12,589 nucleotides of DNA from an uncultured Dialister sp. (GCA_900545785.1 URAA01000034.1:1-12589); one strand, 5' to 3'. Shown: positions 1 to 7,834, counted from the stretch's first letter. Made by a program: numbers and translations. Notes: generated by a model from the sequence alone, not told the origin.

Positions 1-924
1 CCGATCCGTAACCAGCTGGGAAGCTTTTATCATTTTTACTTTATGGCGCCGGCCGGCAATGGACTCTTTTTCACTTTCCAATTCTTTCAGTCGTGTTTCC
101 GCCTTCTCCAGACGCTCAAAAGCGCCGGAAAGAATACGGGCGGAATCATACTCTTTCTGAAACGTTTCCTGCTTTGCCGATAAATCTGCTACCCTTTTTT
201 CTTTTTCCGCCAAATCTCTTTTATTTTCTTCTATTTTAATTTTCAAATCTTCTTCAGACTCGGCCCGGCAGGTTTCTAAAAGAGTATTTCTCGTATGCTT
301 TCCCTGTTCATAATCATTTTCAAGATTTTTTGTTTCTTCCTGCAATCTTTTTTCAAAATTGAGATAGATCCGTGTCTGAAAGAGCTGTTCCATGATCTGC
401 TGCCGCTCCGATGAATCGGCAAGCAATAATTTGCGGAAATCTCCTTGGGGAAGCAAAATAATTTGTCTGAACTGATCGGCGCCGACCCCGATGAGGTTTT
501 CCACTTCTTTATCGACACCCTTTGCGGTGATTAAACGGATTTCCTCTCCCTTTTCATCAATTTCATAGAGCTCCGCTTTTGCTTTTCTTTCTACGGGCTT
601 GCTTTTATCCCCTTTCCGTCTTTCCAAAAATTGGGTGGGGTTGCGGCGGACTCGGTAATGTTTGTTTCCGATGGAGAAATCAAACTGTACATAGGTTTCT
701 CTTTCGGGACCCACATAATTGCTCCTCATCGCTTCGCCGGAACGGACGGCGCCGCTTGTTTTTCCGTAAAGGCCGTAGCAAACAGCATCCAAAATAGTGG
801 ATTTCCCCGCTCCCGTCGGACCGCAGATGAGAAACAGAGAATTTCCTTTCAGCTCGCCGAAATCTAAAAATTCTTCTTCCGGATAGGGACCGAAAGCGCT
901 TATGGTCAATCTTTCCGGTCTCAT
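1..924 (-). CDS. sbcC: Exonuclease SbcC, N-terminal part (runs off left edge)
   Basis: SbcC is the Rad50-like ATPase subunit of the SbcCD nuclease. It clamps DNA ends and hairpins and feeds them to SbcD. The first 308 codons are visible; full-length family members have about 1000 residues, so the remainder lies beyond base 1. Seen directly: an N-terminal ABC-ATPase start (MRPERLTISAFGPY), Walker A GPTGAGKS at residues 35-42, and the Q-loop region ILLPQGDFRKLLL around Q160. From about residue 185 the sequence is a charged Glu/Lys-rich stretch typical of the start of the long coiled coil. The ATG at 922-924 overlaps the sbcD stop codon (ATGA) and is preceded by a strong AAAGGAGG site four bases upstream, inside the sbcD 3' end. 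The pair should therefore be translationally coupled. The signature motif, Walker B and zinc hook are not in view. Confidence 0.96.
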   Translation of the reverse strand, partial: MRPERLTISAFGPYPEEEFLDFGELKGNSLFLICGPTGAGKSTILDAVCYGLYGKTSGAVRSGEAMRSNYVGPERETYVQFDFSIGNKHYRVRRNPTQFLERRKGDKSKPVERKAKAELYEIDEKGEEIRLITAKGVDKEVENLIGVGADQFRQIILLPQGDFRKLLLADSSERQQIMEQLFQTRIYLNFEKRLQEETKNLENDYEQGKHTRNTLLETCRAESEEDLKIKIEENKRDLAEKEKRVADLSAKQETFQKEYDSARILSGAFERLEKAETRLKELESEKESIAGRRHKVKMIKASQLVTDR

Positions 925-2057
925 AATTCCTCCTTTTGCAAATCCGCCCAGATTTTTTTCATATATTCTTCTTCTTCTTCGGTGAATTCTCTTTCTTGAA
1001 ATTCTTTATAAAAAGTACGGAACATTTCCAAAGCATCTATTTTCTTCGTCAAATCAAAATTTCTGTTTCCCTCGCCGGCACTGATTTTTCGCCGAGAATG
1101 AAGAGTCATCATATTGGGATATTTGGTGCGCAGTCTTGCCATACCGTCTATGACGGGGCCTTCGTCCATAAGTTCCGCCATAAGGAAATCATCTTTTGCG
1201 GGATCCTCTGCTTTCATAAGTTCTTCAAAGGTTCCTTGAATGATGCGCACATCCCGCCGAGGTATCATCGGAATAAAATTTGTTTCTACCCGGCCGCTGC
1301 CGTCTATATATCCTGATATGATTCCTTTTTTATGAGCCGTTTCACTGAAAGAATATTTTAAAAGACTTCCGCTGTAGCGAATCAGATCGGTGCCGCCCGC
1401 TTTTTGCGGTTCATGGAGATGACCGAGGGCGGTATAGTTATAAGCTGAAAAAACGCTTCCCGAAATCTGATCCGTTCCGCCTACGGAAAGAGGCCGCTCC
1501 GAATCACTTTCTTTCCCGCCGGTCACAAATTCATGCGCTATGGCAATTTTTCTTTTTCCTTCGGGAATTTGAGAAGAAAGGAAATCCGAAAGCGCCTTTT
1601 CCGCTTCTTCATGGGTATGTACTTCCGCCCCCAATGCTTCCCTCACTTTTCCCGGCTCACCGTAAGGAAGAGGAACAAAAGCAATTTCTCCGAATTCATC
1701 TTGCAAGGTGATCGGTTTTATCTGTTTCAAATCGCCGCACATATAGAGTCCGGAATCCCGTAGAATACGGCCTGCAAAAGAAAGACGTTCCGCACTGTCA
1801 TGATTTCCGCTGATAACGATGAACGGTATATGCCGTTTCCCGACAATTTCAGACACCATTTCATCAAAAAGTTCCACCGCTTCCGTAGGCGGGACGGAAC
1901 GATCATACACATCGCCCGCCAAAATGAGGACATCCGGTTTTTCTTCATCCAAAAGAGGAAGAAATTGATTTTTCAAAATCCATTCCTGTTCTTCCGTCAG
2001 ATATTCTCCGTAAAAGAGTTTTCCCAAATGCCAGTCCGCCGTATGGATAAACTTCAT
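921..2057 (-). CDS. sbcD: Exonuclease SbcD (Mre11-type nuclease subunit)
   Basis: SbcD is the metallophosphoesterase nuclease subunit that works with SbcC on hairpins and blocked double-strand ends in the cytoplasm. The 378-aa length is normal for the family. The five phosphodiesterase motifs are visible in order: TADWHLGK (D8, H10), GDVYDR (D49), GNHD (N85, H86), IAHEF (H175) and GHLHEP (H213, H215). The C-terminal part from about residue 270 is the capping and SbcC-binding region, less conserved and acidic near the end (EFTEEEEEY). The ATG at 2055-2057 is preceded by AAAGGGA about six bases upstream. It lies 16 nt behind the stop of the DUF4153-like gene, and its own stop overlaps the sbcC start, so all are probably on one mRNA. 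No separate promoter or terminator is seen in the gaps. Confidence 0.97.
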   Translation of the reverse strand: MKFIHTADWHLGKLFYGEYLTEEQEWILKNQFLPLLDEEKPDVLILAGDVYDRSVPPTEAVELFDEMVSEIVGKRHIPFIVISGNHDSAERLSFAGRILRDSGLYMCGDLKQIKPITLQDEFGEIAFVPLPYGEPGKVREALGAEVHTHEEAEKALSDFLSSQIPEGKRKIAIAHEFVTGGKESDSERPLSVGGTDQISGSVFSAYNYTALGHLHEPQKAGGTDLIRYSGSLLKYSFSETAHKKGIISGYIDGSGRVETNFIPMIPRRDVRIIQGTFEELMKAEDPAKDDFLMAELMDEGPVIDGMARLRTKYPNMMTLHSRRKISAGEGNRNFDLTKKIDALEMFRTFYKEFQEREFTEEEEEYMKKIWADLQKEEL

Positions 2058-2073
2058 TTAAATCCCTTTCTTT

Positions 2074-3696
2074 TTACTTCTCAAATATATATCCCTGTAA
2101 CCGGTAATAATTTCCGTCCCGTTCTTTCGGTATTCTTACATGAACGAAATAAATGATCCTGTTTTCATCGAGCCTGTAAATAAGACGGTCTTTTACATTA
2201 TCCGATGAATTCGGTGAAAGATTTCTTAAATTTTCTATATAAGGAGCAAGCGGAATTTCTTGGTTTCCATTTTCTGTCGGAAATGTAAAAATATCTCCAT
2301 CAGCCGCCTTATTCGTCGTAATGTCGAAAATGTACATTCTTTCATATCCTGCAGCAGGAATCATACTCCATGCATGATAAAGATCCAAATGATCGTCTTC
2401 TTCCCTGTAGGAGAAAAAGAAAGGCATCAATTCTTTGTCTTTGTTTATCATTTCCACGGCAGGATATCTCCACCGCCCCGGATCGTAGCTGAGATAATGA
2501 TAGGCACTCTTCAGATCCTTTTTATCCTGCTCCGTCATGTCGGAAGGAATCGTGACTTTTCCGTCTTTGACCATGTCATATTTTTCTAAAATTTTTTCCA
2601 GACGATGTCCCTGATCTTTGGCAGGCACGTCAATGATATTGAGAGGTGTCAGACTGCAGAGCAAGACGATGATTCCTGCCGCAAGAAAGAGATGTTTCCC
2701 GCTTTTTCCGAGAAGGGCAGAAAGAATCGTCAAAAGTCCGAAAGCATTGCAGATCATGGAAGCATATCGGGCAGTCGTGAGACCGTACGCATCAAAGCGG
2801 ATATAGATCCCCCATGCCTGCACCGCCATGACGGGAAGCATTGCCGCCGCTCCGTAGCGGAGAAAAAGACAGCTTCTCTTATTTTCTTCTTCATGAAGGC
2901 AGAAATAAAAGAGACAATAAACAGCCACCGCAAAAGAAGCGTACCAGTTCATCGTTCCTACGGGCATCGTTCCCGTCCAGATGATTTTTCCGATGTAAAT
3001 ATATAAAACTCCCAAAATGATGACATACGCCGGCATCAAAACTCGCTGCAGAAGGAAAAGCAAAGTGTTTGATTCCGACTTTTCATCTCTTTTGGGCAGA
3101 TAGGATAAAAATAAATTAAATCCGAGCACCCAATAGAAGGCCGCCAAAACATACCACCAGCCCCCATATACATTGACAATCAGGCTGTCAATGGCGGCAA
3201 GGCAGATCCCGCCTAAAAGCGCTGCCAAAAGACTGATCCCCGCCGCCTTCCATAGAGAGGCAAATATATGGGGAAATAAACCTCTTCCCTTTTCTGACCA
3301 GAGGAAATATACGCAGAAAATGGGGATGGAAAAAATGATTCCTGCTTTATACATCGAAAAATAAGCGGTCATGGGCATCATTTTCCAGAGGAAATAAACT
3401 CCTGCCAGAACGGGAATATTGATCAATTCAAGGGCAAACCCCGTTTTCCCCTTCCATTCCAAAAGTATTTTCCAGAGAACGGCAAAAAGCATGGTCGTCG
3501 CCAATGCCGCCGCCATATATAAAACAGATTCGGGAAACAGTTCCATAAAATCGGAAACGGCGGATACGCGAATAACCCTGTACAAAACGAGGAAAAAGAG
3601 CAGGAACGATAAGAAAGAAGCACCGCGGAAACGGGAAATCCCTGCAGCACTCCGTTTCCTTAATTCTTCCAGTTTGTTTTTAAGACCGGTTATCAT
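2074..3696 (-). CDS. DUF4153-like polytopic membrane protein
   Basis: A 540-residue integral membrane protein. Hydrophobic segments can be picked out at roughly 27-45, 58-79, 88-104, 111-133, 148-172, 178-198, 219-240, 250-267, 281-299, 313-330 and 336-351, giving about ten to twelve membrane spans. A polar domain of about 180 residues (357-540) follows. Two stretches resemble the DUF4153 family as I know it: 'LYIYIGKIIWTGTMPVG' near 231-247 and the I-x-R-x-x-x-YGLT-x-x-RY signature at 298-311. The biochemical function of that family is unknown. The ATG at 3694-3696 overlaps the nfo stop (ATGA), with AAGGAGA upstream, so it is translationally coupled to nfo. It sits between two DNA repair genes, which may be simple co-transcription or a functional link. 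The family call rests on remembered motifs, not a search. Confidence 0.75.
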   Translation of the reverse strand: MITGLKNKLEELRKRSAAGISRFRGASFLSFLLFFLVLYRVIRVSAVSDFMELFPESVLYMAAALATTMLFAVLWKILLEWKGKTGFALELINIPVLAGVYFLWKMMPMTAYFSMYKAGIIFSIPIFCVYFLWSEKGRGLFPHIFASLWKAAGISLLAALLGGICLAAIDSLIVNVYGGWWYVLAAFYWVLGFNLFLSYLPKRDEKSESNTLLFLLQRVLMPAYVIILGVLYIYIGKIIWTGTMPVGTMNWYASFAVAVYCLFYFCLHEEENKRSCLFLRYGAAAMLPVMAVQAWGIYIRFDAYGLTTARYASMICNAFGLLTILSALLGKSGKHLFLAAGIIVLLCSLTPLNIIDVPAKDQGHRLEKILEKYDMVKDGKVTIPSDMTEQDKKDLKSAYHYLSYDPGRWRYPAVEMINKDKELMPFFFSYREEDDHLDLYHAWSMIPAAGYERMYIFDITTNKAADGDIFTFPTENGNQEIPLAPYIENLRNLSPNSSDNVKDRLIYRLDENRIIYFVHVRIPKERDGNYYRLQGYIFEK

Positions 3697-4535
3697 AAAT
3701 TATTTCTCCTTAAAGAACGTAAAAGATGAATTTCTTCTTTATAGCCTGCAAGATCATTGGGCGTTTCCAGAAAGAAAGGGAGATTCTGCAAAGAAGGATG
3801 ATTGATGATCCTTGCAAAAGCATCAAGACCGATCGTCCCTTTTCCTATTTGTTCATGCCTGTCCTTATGACTTCCCATCGGATTTTTATCATCATTCAGA
3901 TGGATCGCTCTCAGTTTTTCAAGCCCTATGATCTTGTCAAATTCATGAAGCACGCCGTCCAAATCATTGACGATATCATAGCCGCCGTCATAGACATGGC
4001 AGGTATCCAGACAGACGCCGATATGATCTTTTCTCTCCACTTTTTCGATAATGGCAGCCAGCTCTTCAAAAGAACGGCCTACCTCCGTTCCCTTCCCTGC
4101 CATGGTTTCCAAAAGAACGGCGGTCGTTACGTCTTCTCCGTCCATGGCAAAATTCACCATGTCAGCAATCAGGGGAATCGCCGTTTCCGCCCCCTGTTTC
4201 AAATGAGCGCCGGGGTGGAAATTATATAAGCAGTCCGGCAAATGAGAAGTTTTTATCAGATCTTCTCTGATGGCGGTTCTTGCAAAATCACGAACTTCCT
4301 CTTTTGTGGAAGCGCCGTTCATGGTGTATGCGCCGTGACAGAGAATTTCTCCGAAATTATGAATTTTCATCCATTCTCGAAGAGCCTCTACATCGTCTTC
4401 TTCCAACGGTTTTGATGCGCCGCCTCTCGGATTTCTCGGAAAGAACTGAAAAGTATTCGCTCCGATGGAAGCCGCCTCTTTTGCCATATGTAAAAAACCT
4501 TTTGTAACCGATAAATGACATCCTAATATAAACAT
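3693..4535 (-). CDS. nfo: Endonuclease IV (AP endonuclease)
   Basis: Endonuclease IV cuts the backbone 5' of abasic sites and trims blocked 3' ends in base excision repair. The 280-aa length is close to the E. coli enzyme (285). All nine expected zinc ligands can be placed: H67 (CHGAYTMN), H107 (NFHPGAH), E143 (LLETMAGKG), D177 and H180 (CLDTCHVYDGG), H212 (IHLNDDKNPMGSHKDRHEQIG), D225, H227 and E257 (FFLETPND). They are offset two to four residues from E. coli, so the three-metal site is intact. The N-terminal GCHLS and FFPRNPRG motifs also match. The ATG at 4533-4535 is preceded by GAGAGG five bases away. As first gene of the minus-strand unit it is served by the extended -10 promoter just upstream. 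Its stop overlaps the next gene's start. Confidence 0.98.
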   Translation of the reverse strand: MFILGCHLSVTKGFLHMAKEAASIGANTFQFFPRNPRGGASKPLEEDDVEALREWMKIHNFGEILCHGAYTMNGASTKEEVRDFARTAIREDLIKTSHLPDCLYNFHPGAHLKQGAETAIPLIADMVNFAMDGEDVTTAVLLETMAGKGTEVGRSFEELAAIIEKVERKDHIGVCLDTCHVYDGGYDIVNDLDGVLHEFDKIIGLEKLRAIHLNDDKNPMGSHKDRHEQIGKGTIGLDAFARIINHPSLQNLPFFLETPNDLAGYKEEIHLLRSLRRNNL

Positions 4536-4561
4536 AGAAACCTCTCTTCCGATTTTCTTTT

Positions 4562-4590
4562 ATTATAGCAGATCTCTTTTCGCCTCCTCA
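4562..4590 (-). promoter_or_regulatory. Extended -10 promoter of the nfo-DUF4153-sbcDC unit
   Basis: Read on the minus strand, TGCTATAAT (4562-4570) is a perfect extended -10 (TGnTATAAT) 27 bases upstream of the nfo ATG. The -35 position (TGAGGA at 4585-4590, 17-bp spacer) is poor, which extended -10 promoters tolerate. It is the only clear promoter found for the four-gene unit. Confidence 0.6.
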
Positions 4591-4731
4591 CGATTCATTC
4601 TTTTCTATTTTTCTTTTTCTGTATGAAAAAATCTGTTCTTCCTCTTATTTTTAATTTTCAAATGTTTATCACAAAAATAAAACCGGCAAGCTTCCTATGC
4701 TTCATGATCATAAGAGAGGTATAACAGCAGA

Positions 4732-4760
4732 ATGACAATCCGTATCTTATATAGTAAAAT
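4732..4760 (+). promoter_or_regulatory. Sigma-70-type promoter of the exported beta-helix protein gene
   Basis: ATGACA (4732-4737) and TAAAAT (4755-4760) are separated by 17 bp, each matching five of six consensus positions. The predicted start near 4767 leaves a leader of about 43 nt with GCGAGG five bases before the ATG. An AT-rich dyad, AATAAT-GAT-ATTATT (4762-4776), lies on the expected transcription start and could be an operator. Confidence 0.55.
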
Positions 4761-4809
4761 AAATAATGATATTATTCTTTTATAAAATTGGAATCAAAGC
4801 GAGGTTGTT

Positions 4810-6414
4810 ATGAAACATAGAAAAATCACAGCTCTTCTCTGTGCCATGGCATTGATGGGTACCGTACCGTCTTTTTCGGCGGCGGCTGCAAACGAGGCCC
4901 CTTCCGATCCGTACCGTACGGCTGTTCAGAAGATGAAAGATCTGGAAAAAGCAGAGAAAGAAAAACCGGAAGATGCAAAAGAATCTCCAAAGACGGACGT
5001 ACCTGCAGGAGAAGTCAATTATACGGACGCATTGATGAAAGGGCTGGATTTGACGGTTGCCGACGTTCAATCTTCCATCGAAGCGGGCACTTTCAAAAAT
5101 TTATCTCCCGAGGCACCCAAGCCGGTTGAACCGGAGCCGATTGTTGAACCGGAGCCCGAGCCTGCTTCAGAAGCAGAACCGGAACCCCTTCCGGAGGAAC
5201 CGGCCCCGGAAGAAGCTGCTCCCGTCAAAAAATTTATCATAAACCAAGGGGAAACTGCGAACACGCAGGATACTGACGGCGCTTATGACAATATTGCTTA
5301 TATTTCCGAAAAAGATGATGAAAACGCTCTCCGTATTCCCATGGCTTATATCACCTCCGAAAACGGAAAAATAACCAAATCGGGCAATACGACGGATGTG
5401 GAAAGTTCCCGTCTTTACGGCCTGAATGCGGCCGTCCTTGCCACCCACGGGGGCAGAGTTTCTTTCACAAATGCCCTCATTTCTTCATCGGGAACAGGCA
5501 GCGCCGGTGCTTACGGATACAGCAAAAGCACTTATATCAACCTGACCGGCTCTACCGTTACGACTGAAGGAGATCATTCTCCGGGCGTTATTGTTTCTGC
5601 CAAAGCCATGATGAAGACCGTTAATACCCAAGTTTCCACTAAAGGAAATGACTCTCCCGTCATTGAAATTGCTGACGGCGGCGGTATCCTGATTGCCGAA
5701 GGCGGCAGCTTCACCGCTTCCGGACTCCGGTCGCACGGTATTTATTCCAAAGGCGACGTGACCGTTACGAATTCAACGGTTAAAGCGGAAAAGACAAAAG
5801 CCGCTGTTCTGAAAGGGAATAATACGATCACTCTCAGAAATACCGTTTTGGAAGGCAATGAAATATACGATATCAATCCGCACAATATTGTCCTTTTCTC
5901 CAAAGATGACGATATCGGTACCATGGGACTGCAGCAATTTGATGTCCGCGGCGGTACTTTGATTGCCCGCAAAGGTGATATGTTCTATGTCACTTCCACC
6001 CACGGAAGGATCACTCTGGCAGGCGTTACCCTTATAAAAGACGATCCTTCTTCCAATCTCATCATCGTCACCGGAAATGACGGCGCCAATGACTGGGGCA
6101 CGCCCGGATCCAACGGCGGCCATCTGGAACTCATTTGTGACGGCCAGACTTTGGACGGAAATATCGTTGTCGATTCCATTTCCAATGTAAATATCACCTT
6201 GAAAAACGATTCCACCTATACCGGTGCCGTTACGATCATCCCCAACGGGGAAGGCGGCGCTTCTTACAAAACAAATGCCGATGTATTTATCGCTGCCGGT
6301 TCCACTTGGAACCTGACGGGAAATTCCACCCTCACAAGCCTTAATAATCTGGGAACGATCAATTATAACGGTTATACCATCACTCTTGCCGACGGAACTG
6401 TCCTGAGAGGCTGA
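4810..6414 (+). CDS. Exported beta-helix protein with Pro-Glu linker, function unknown
   Basis: A 534-aa protein beginning with a clear signal peptide (KHRK, hydrophobic 7-22, cleavage near SFSAAAA about residue 25-27). It continues with a charged, probably helical stretch (31-95) and a Pro/Glu-rich linker (100-138, many EPEP units). From about 141 to the end it is Gly/Thr/Ser/Asn-rich and looks like a right-handed beta-helix, with turns such as GLNAAVLATHGGRVSF, STVTTEGDHSPGV and SHGIYSKGDVTVTNSTV. It resembles secreted beta-helix proteins of gut Firmicutes that I recall only as hypothetical. There is no LPXTG, no lipobox, no SLH domain and no C-terminal beta-barrel, so its anchoring is unclear. 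In a diderm cell the PE linker could span the periplasm. It ends with tandem stops (TGA TAA) just ahead of a strong hairpin, and is transcribed alone. An adhesin, a carbohydrate-binding protein or a surface-layer accessory are all possible; no catalytic motif was recognised. Confidence 0.85.
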   Translation: MKHRKITALLCAMALMGTVPSFSAAAANEAPSDPYRTAVQKMKDLEKAEKEKPEDAKESPKTDVPAGEVNYTDALMKGLDLTVADVQSSIEAGTFKNLSPEAPKPVEPEPIVEPEPEPASEAEPEPLPEEPAPEEAAPVKKFIINQGETANTQDTDGAYDNIAYISEKDDENALRIPMAYITSENGKITKSGNTTDVESSRLYGLNAAVLATHGGRVSFTNALISSSGTGSAGAYGYSKSTYINLTGSTVTTEGDHSPGVIVSAKAMMKTVNTQVSTKGNDSPVIEIADGGGILIAEGGSFTASGLRSHGIYSKGDVTVTNSTVKAEKTKAAVLKGNNTITLRNTVLEGNEIYDINPHNIVLFSKDDDIGTMGLQQFDVRGGTLIARKGDMFYVTSTHGRITLAGVTLIKDDPSSNLIIVTGNDGANDWGTPGSNGGHLELICDGQTLDGNIVVDSISNVNITLKNDSTYTGAVTIIPNGEGGASYKTNADVFIAAGSTWNLTGNSTLTSLNNLGTINYNGYTITLADGTVLRG

Positions 6415-6420
6415 TAAAAA

Positions 6421-6459
6421 AAAGGAACTCTTCATAAACAAATGAAGAGTTCCTTTTTT
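6421..6459. terminator. Bidirectional Rho-independent terminator
   Basis: A perfect 15-bp stem (arms 6421-6435 and 6442-6456) with the 6-nt loop AAACAA is flanked by an A-run on the left and T-run on the right. It can therefore stop transcription from both sides. It begins a few bases after the stop of the beta-helix gene and abuts the stop codon of the convergent unknown gene at 6458. Confidence 0.93.
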
Positions 6460-7024
6460 ATTTGTCAAAATAAATATTTTCTACTTCCGTCACTGCATGA
6501 AAGCGGTCTTCCCATTCTTCGGGGAGGCGATCTTTTTCTTCCCATTCTTTGCAGAGAGGACTTCCGTCTTCAATATTTAAAAAATCGGAAAAATAAACGG
6601 GTTTGCGGAAAGTCAGAGTTCCCTCCTTGAAAATAAACCGGATTCCTTTGGTTACATATATTTGACAAAACTCTTTTCCATCTTTATAAAGAGTTTTCTT
6701 TTCATTTTGAATTTCTACGGCAGCTATTTCCTTCCCTATCTTCACATCTTTCTGAACGACATCGGGTCTTGTGGAGCGAATTTTGCTTTTTTCCGTTTCT
6801 TTCATCAAAAAAGTAAAAGATTTGACCGTATCCTCTCCCCGGGGATACTCCCTGATCTCCTCCGTAAGGAGAAACCACCTGTCCCCTATATGGAGTCCCA
6901 CGGGAAGACGGTGGACGGGAGCAAACATGGAGGGATCGCAGCGATATTCTTTAAAAAGATGCCCCGGCCAGAGGGAAATACTTTTTTCCTTTTCTTTGGA
7001 AAAGCGTAAATCTAAAATATTCAT
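6458..7024 (-). CDS. Conserved-looking hypothetical protein downstream of upp
   Basis: A 188-aa soluble protein that I do not recognise. The longest frame begins at 7054, but that ATG falls inside the upp terminator hairpin. The better start is the ATG at 7022-7024 (MNILDLRFSK), with AAAGGTG five bases upstream; the adjacent ATG at 7025-7027 would be too close to that site. It has no signal peptide or membrane span. Composition is rich in Lys/Glu and aromatic residues, with alternating patterns suggesting mostly beta structure, for example VGLHIGDRWFLL (42-53) and IRFIFKEGTLTFRKPVYF (128-145). The C-terminal end is acidic with several tryptophans (WEEKDRLPEEWEDRF). The two cysteines (C120, C158) and C29 form no clear zinc motif. 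It lies behind upp on the same strand but across a terminator, so it is probably expressed by read-through. The reading frame is well supported, the function is not. Confidence 0.75.
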   Translation of the reverse strand: MNILDLRFSKEKEKSISLWPGHLFKEYRCDPSMFAPVHRLPVGLHIGDRWFLLTEEIREYPRGEDTVKSFTFLMKETEKSKIRSTRPDVVQKDVKIGKEIAAVEIQNEKKTLYKDGKEFCQIYVTKGIRFIFKEGTLTFRKPVYFSDFLNIEDGSPLCKEWEEKDRLPEEWEDRFHAVTEVENIYFDK

Positions 7025-7035
7025 CATTTCACCTT

Positions 7036-7063
7036 TAAAAAAAATCCGCCTCATAAGAGGCGG
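7036..7063 (-). terminator. Rho-independent terminator of upp
   Basis: On the minus strand a 7-bp GC-rich stem (CCGCCTC/GAGGCGG, 7046-7052 with 7057-7063, loop ATAA) is followed by a run of eight T (7036-7043). It starts 16 bases beyond the upp stop codon. It reaches to within a few bases of the ribosome binding site of the next gene on this strand. Confidence 0.85.
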
Positions 7064-7079
7064 CTCTTATTCTAAAAAC

Positions 7080-7703
7080 TTATTTCGTTCCGAATATTCT
7101 GTCCCCTGCATCACCGAGGCCGGGAAGAATATATTTCTTTTCATTCAGCTGCCGATCCAAAGCTGCCGTATAGAGAGGAATATCGGGATGAGCTTTGTTG
7201 ACTGCTTCCACACCTTCCGGAGCTGCTACAAGGCACATGAATTTTATATGCTTTGCCCCTTTGGCTTTCATCATATCCAAGGCGGCAACGGCACTTCCGC
7301 CGGTAGCAAGCATAGGATCGACCAAAATGAACTGTCTGTTTTCCACATCGGGAAGTTTGCAGTAATATTCGACGGGCAGGGCCGTTTCAGGATCTCTGTA
7401 CAATCCTATCACACCGATACGGACGGAAGGCATCAATTCGGTGAGCCCGTCCACCATGCCGAAGCCTGCACGAAGAATCGGAACAACCCCCACTTTTTTG
7501 CCTGCCACCTGTTTTCCCGTCATCACTTCCAAAGGAGTCTCCACTTCCACATCTTCCATGGGAAGATCTCTCGTCAATTCATACCCCATGAGCAGTGTGA
7601 TTTCTTTCAATAATTTACGGAAATCACCGGAGCTCGTGTCCTTACTTCTCATAAGTGTCAATTTATGCTGAATCAACGGATGATCGATTACATGGATCTG
7701 CAT
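7080..7703 (-). CDS. upp: Uracil phosphoribosyltransferase
   Basis: Upp converts uracil plus PRPP to UMP in pyrimidine salvage. The 207-aa product has the normal length. The PRPP-binding loop DPMLATGGSA is at residues 129-138 and the C-terminal uracil-binding segment YILPGLGDAGDR at 191-202. The conserved ILRAG-GMVDG and VGVIGLYRDPET segments are also present. A longer frame starts at 7724, but the ATG at 7701-7703 (MQIHVIDHPLIQHKL) matches the family's N-terminus and has AGGAGGT five bases upstream. It is a single-gene unit with its own promoter and terminator. No permease gene adjoins it here. Confidence 0.97.
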   Translation of the reverse strand: MQIHVIDHPLIQHKLTLMRSKDTSSGDFRKLLKEITLLMGYELTRDLPMEDVEVETPLEVMTGKQVAGKKVGVVPILRAGFGMVDGLTELMPSVRIGVIGLYRDPETALPVEYYCKLPDVENRQFILVDPMLATGGSAVAALDMMKAKGAKHIKFMCLVAAPEGVEAVNKAHPDIPLYTAALDRQLNEKKYILPGLGDAGDRIFGTK

Positions 7704-7739
7704 GATGTACCTCCTATAAAACATACTCTTGTTTTTATA

Positions 7740-7768
7740 ATTTTATCACTTTTCCCGGCATCTGTCTT
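7740..7768 (-). promoter_or_regulatory. Candidate upp promoter
   Basis: On the minus strand AAGACA (7763-7768) and TAAAAT (7740-7745) are 17 bp apart, about 37 bases upstream of the upp ATG. The -10 matches five of six consensus bases and the -35 four of six. The position fits, but the surrounding AT-rich sequence makes a chance match possible. No attenuator-like hairpin is seen in the short leader. Confidence 0.4.
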
Positions 7769-7810
7769 TACCGCATCATTTCTCTTTTAATGATCTTTAG
7801 GGAAGCAAAA

Positions 7811-7834
7811 TAAAAAAACCGTTTCCACGGTTTT
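7811..7834 (-). terminator. Rho-independent terminator of the CpXC gene
   Basis: An 8-bp stem (AAAACCGT, 7815-7822, with ACGGTTTT, 7827-7834; 4-nt loop) ends in a T-run when read on the minus strand (7812-7818). It lies about 8 bases past the stop codon of the CpXC gene. Confidence 0.8.

Larger units (their letters stand above)
4536..4809. other. Divergent intergenic region between nfo and the beta-helix gene
   Basis: These 274 bases separate two divergent genes and carry a promoter for each direction (described separately). The 4571-4680 part is strongly T-rich on the plus strand with no recognisable open frame or strong hairpin. Around 4701-4710 there is a short palindrome (TCATGATCA-like). 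A further TATAAC hexamer at 4720-4725 has no convincing partner. I see no small RNA or riboswitch fold here. Confidence 0.6.

Noticed and set aside
936..1316. Long antisense frames over sbcD, nfo and the symporter gene (for example 936-1316, 3726-4229, 9646-10521)
   Set aside because: They lie opposite well-supported genes, have no ribosome binding sites and show Phe/Arg/His-rich composition typical of shadow frames.
5100..5220. Repetitive GAACCGGAGCC-like codons in the beta-helix gene considered as a DNA repeat
   Set aside because: They encode the Pro-Glu linker and vary in spacing; this is protein low complexity, not a CRISPR or mobile repeat.
5773..6468. 231-codon minus-strand frame inside the beta-helix gene
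   Set aside because: It is antisense to a gene with signal peptide, promoter and terminator, and it begins inside the terminator hairpin.
6771..7613. 280-codon plus-strand frame spanning the 6458 gene and upp
   Set aside because: It crosses two genes on the other strand and the upp terminator, with no start signals; upp itself is certain.
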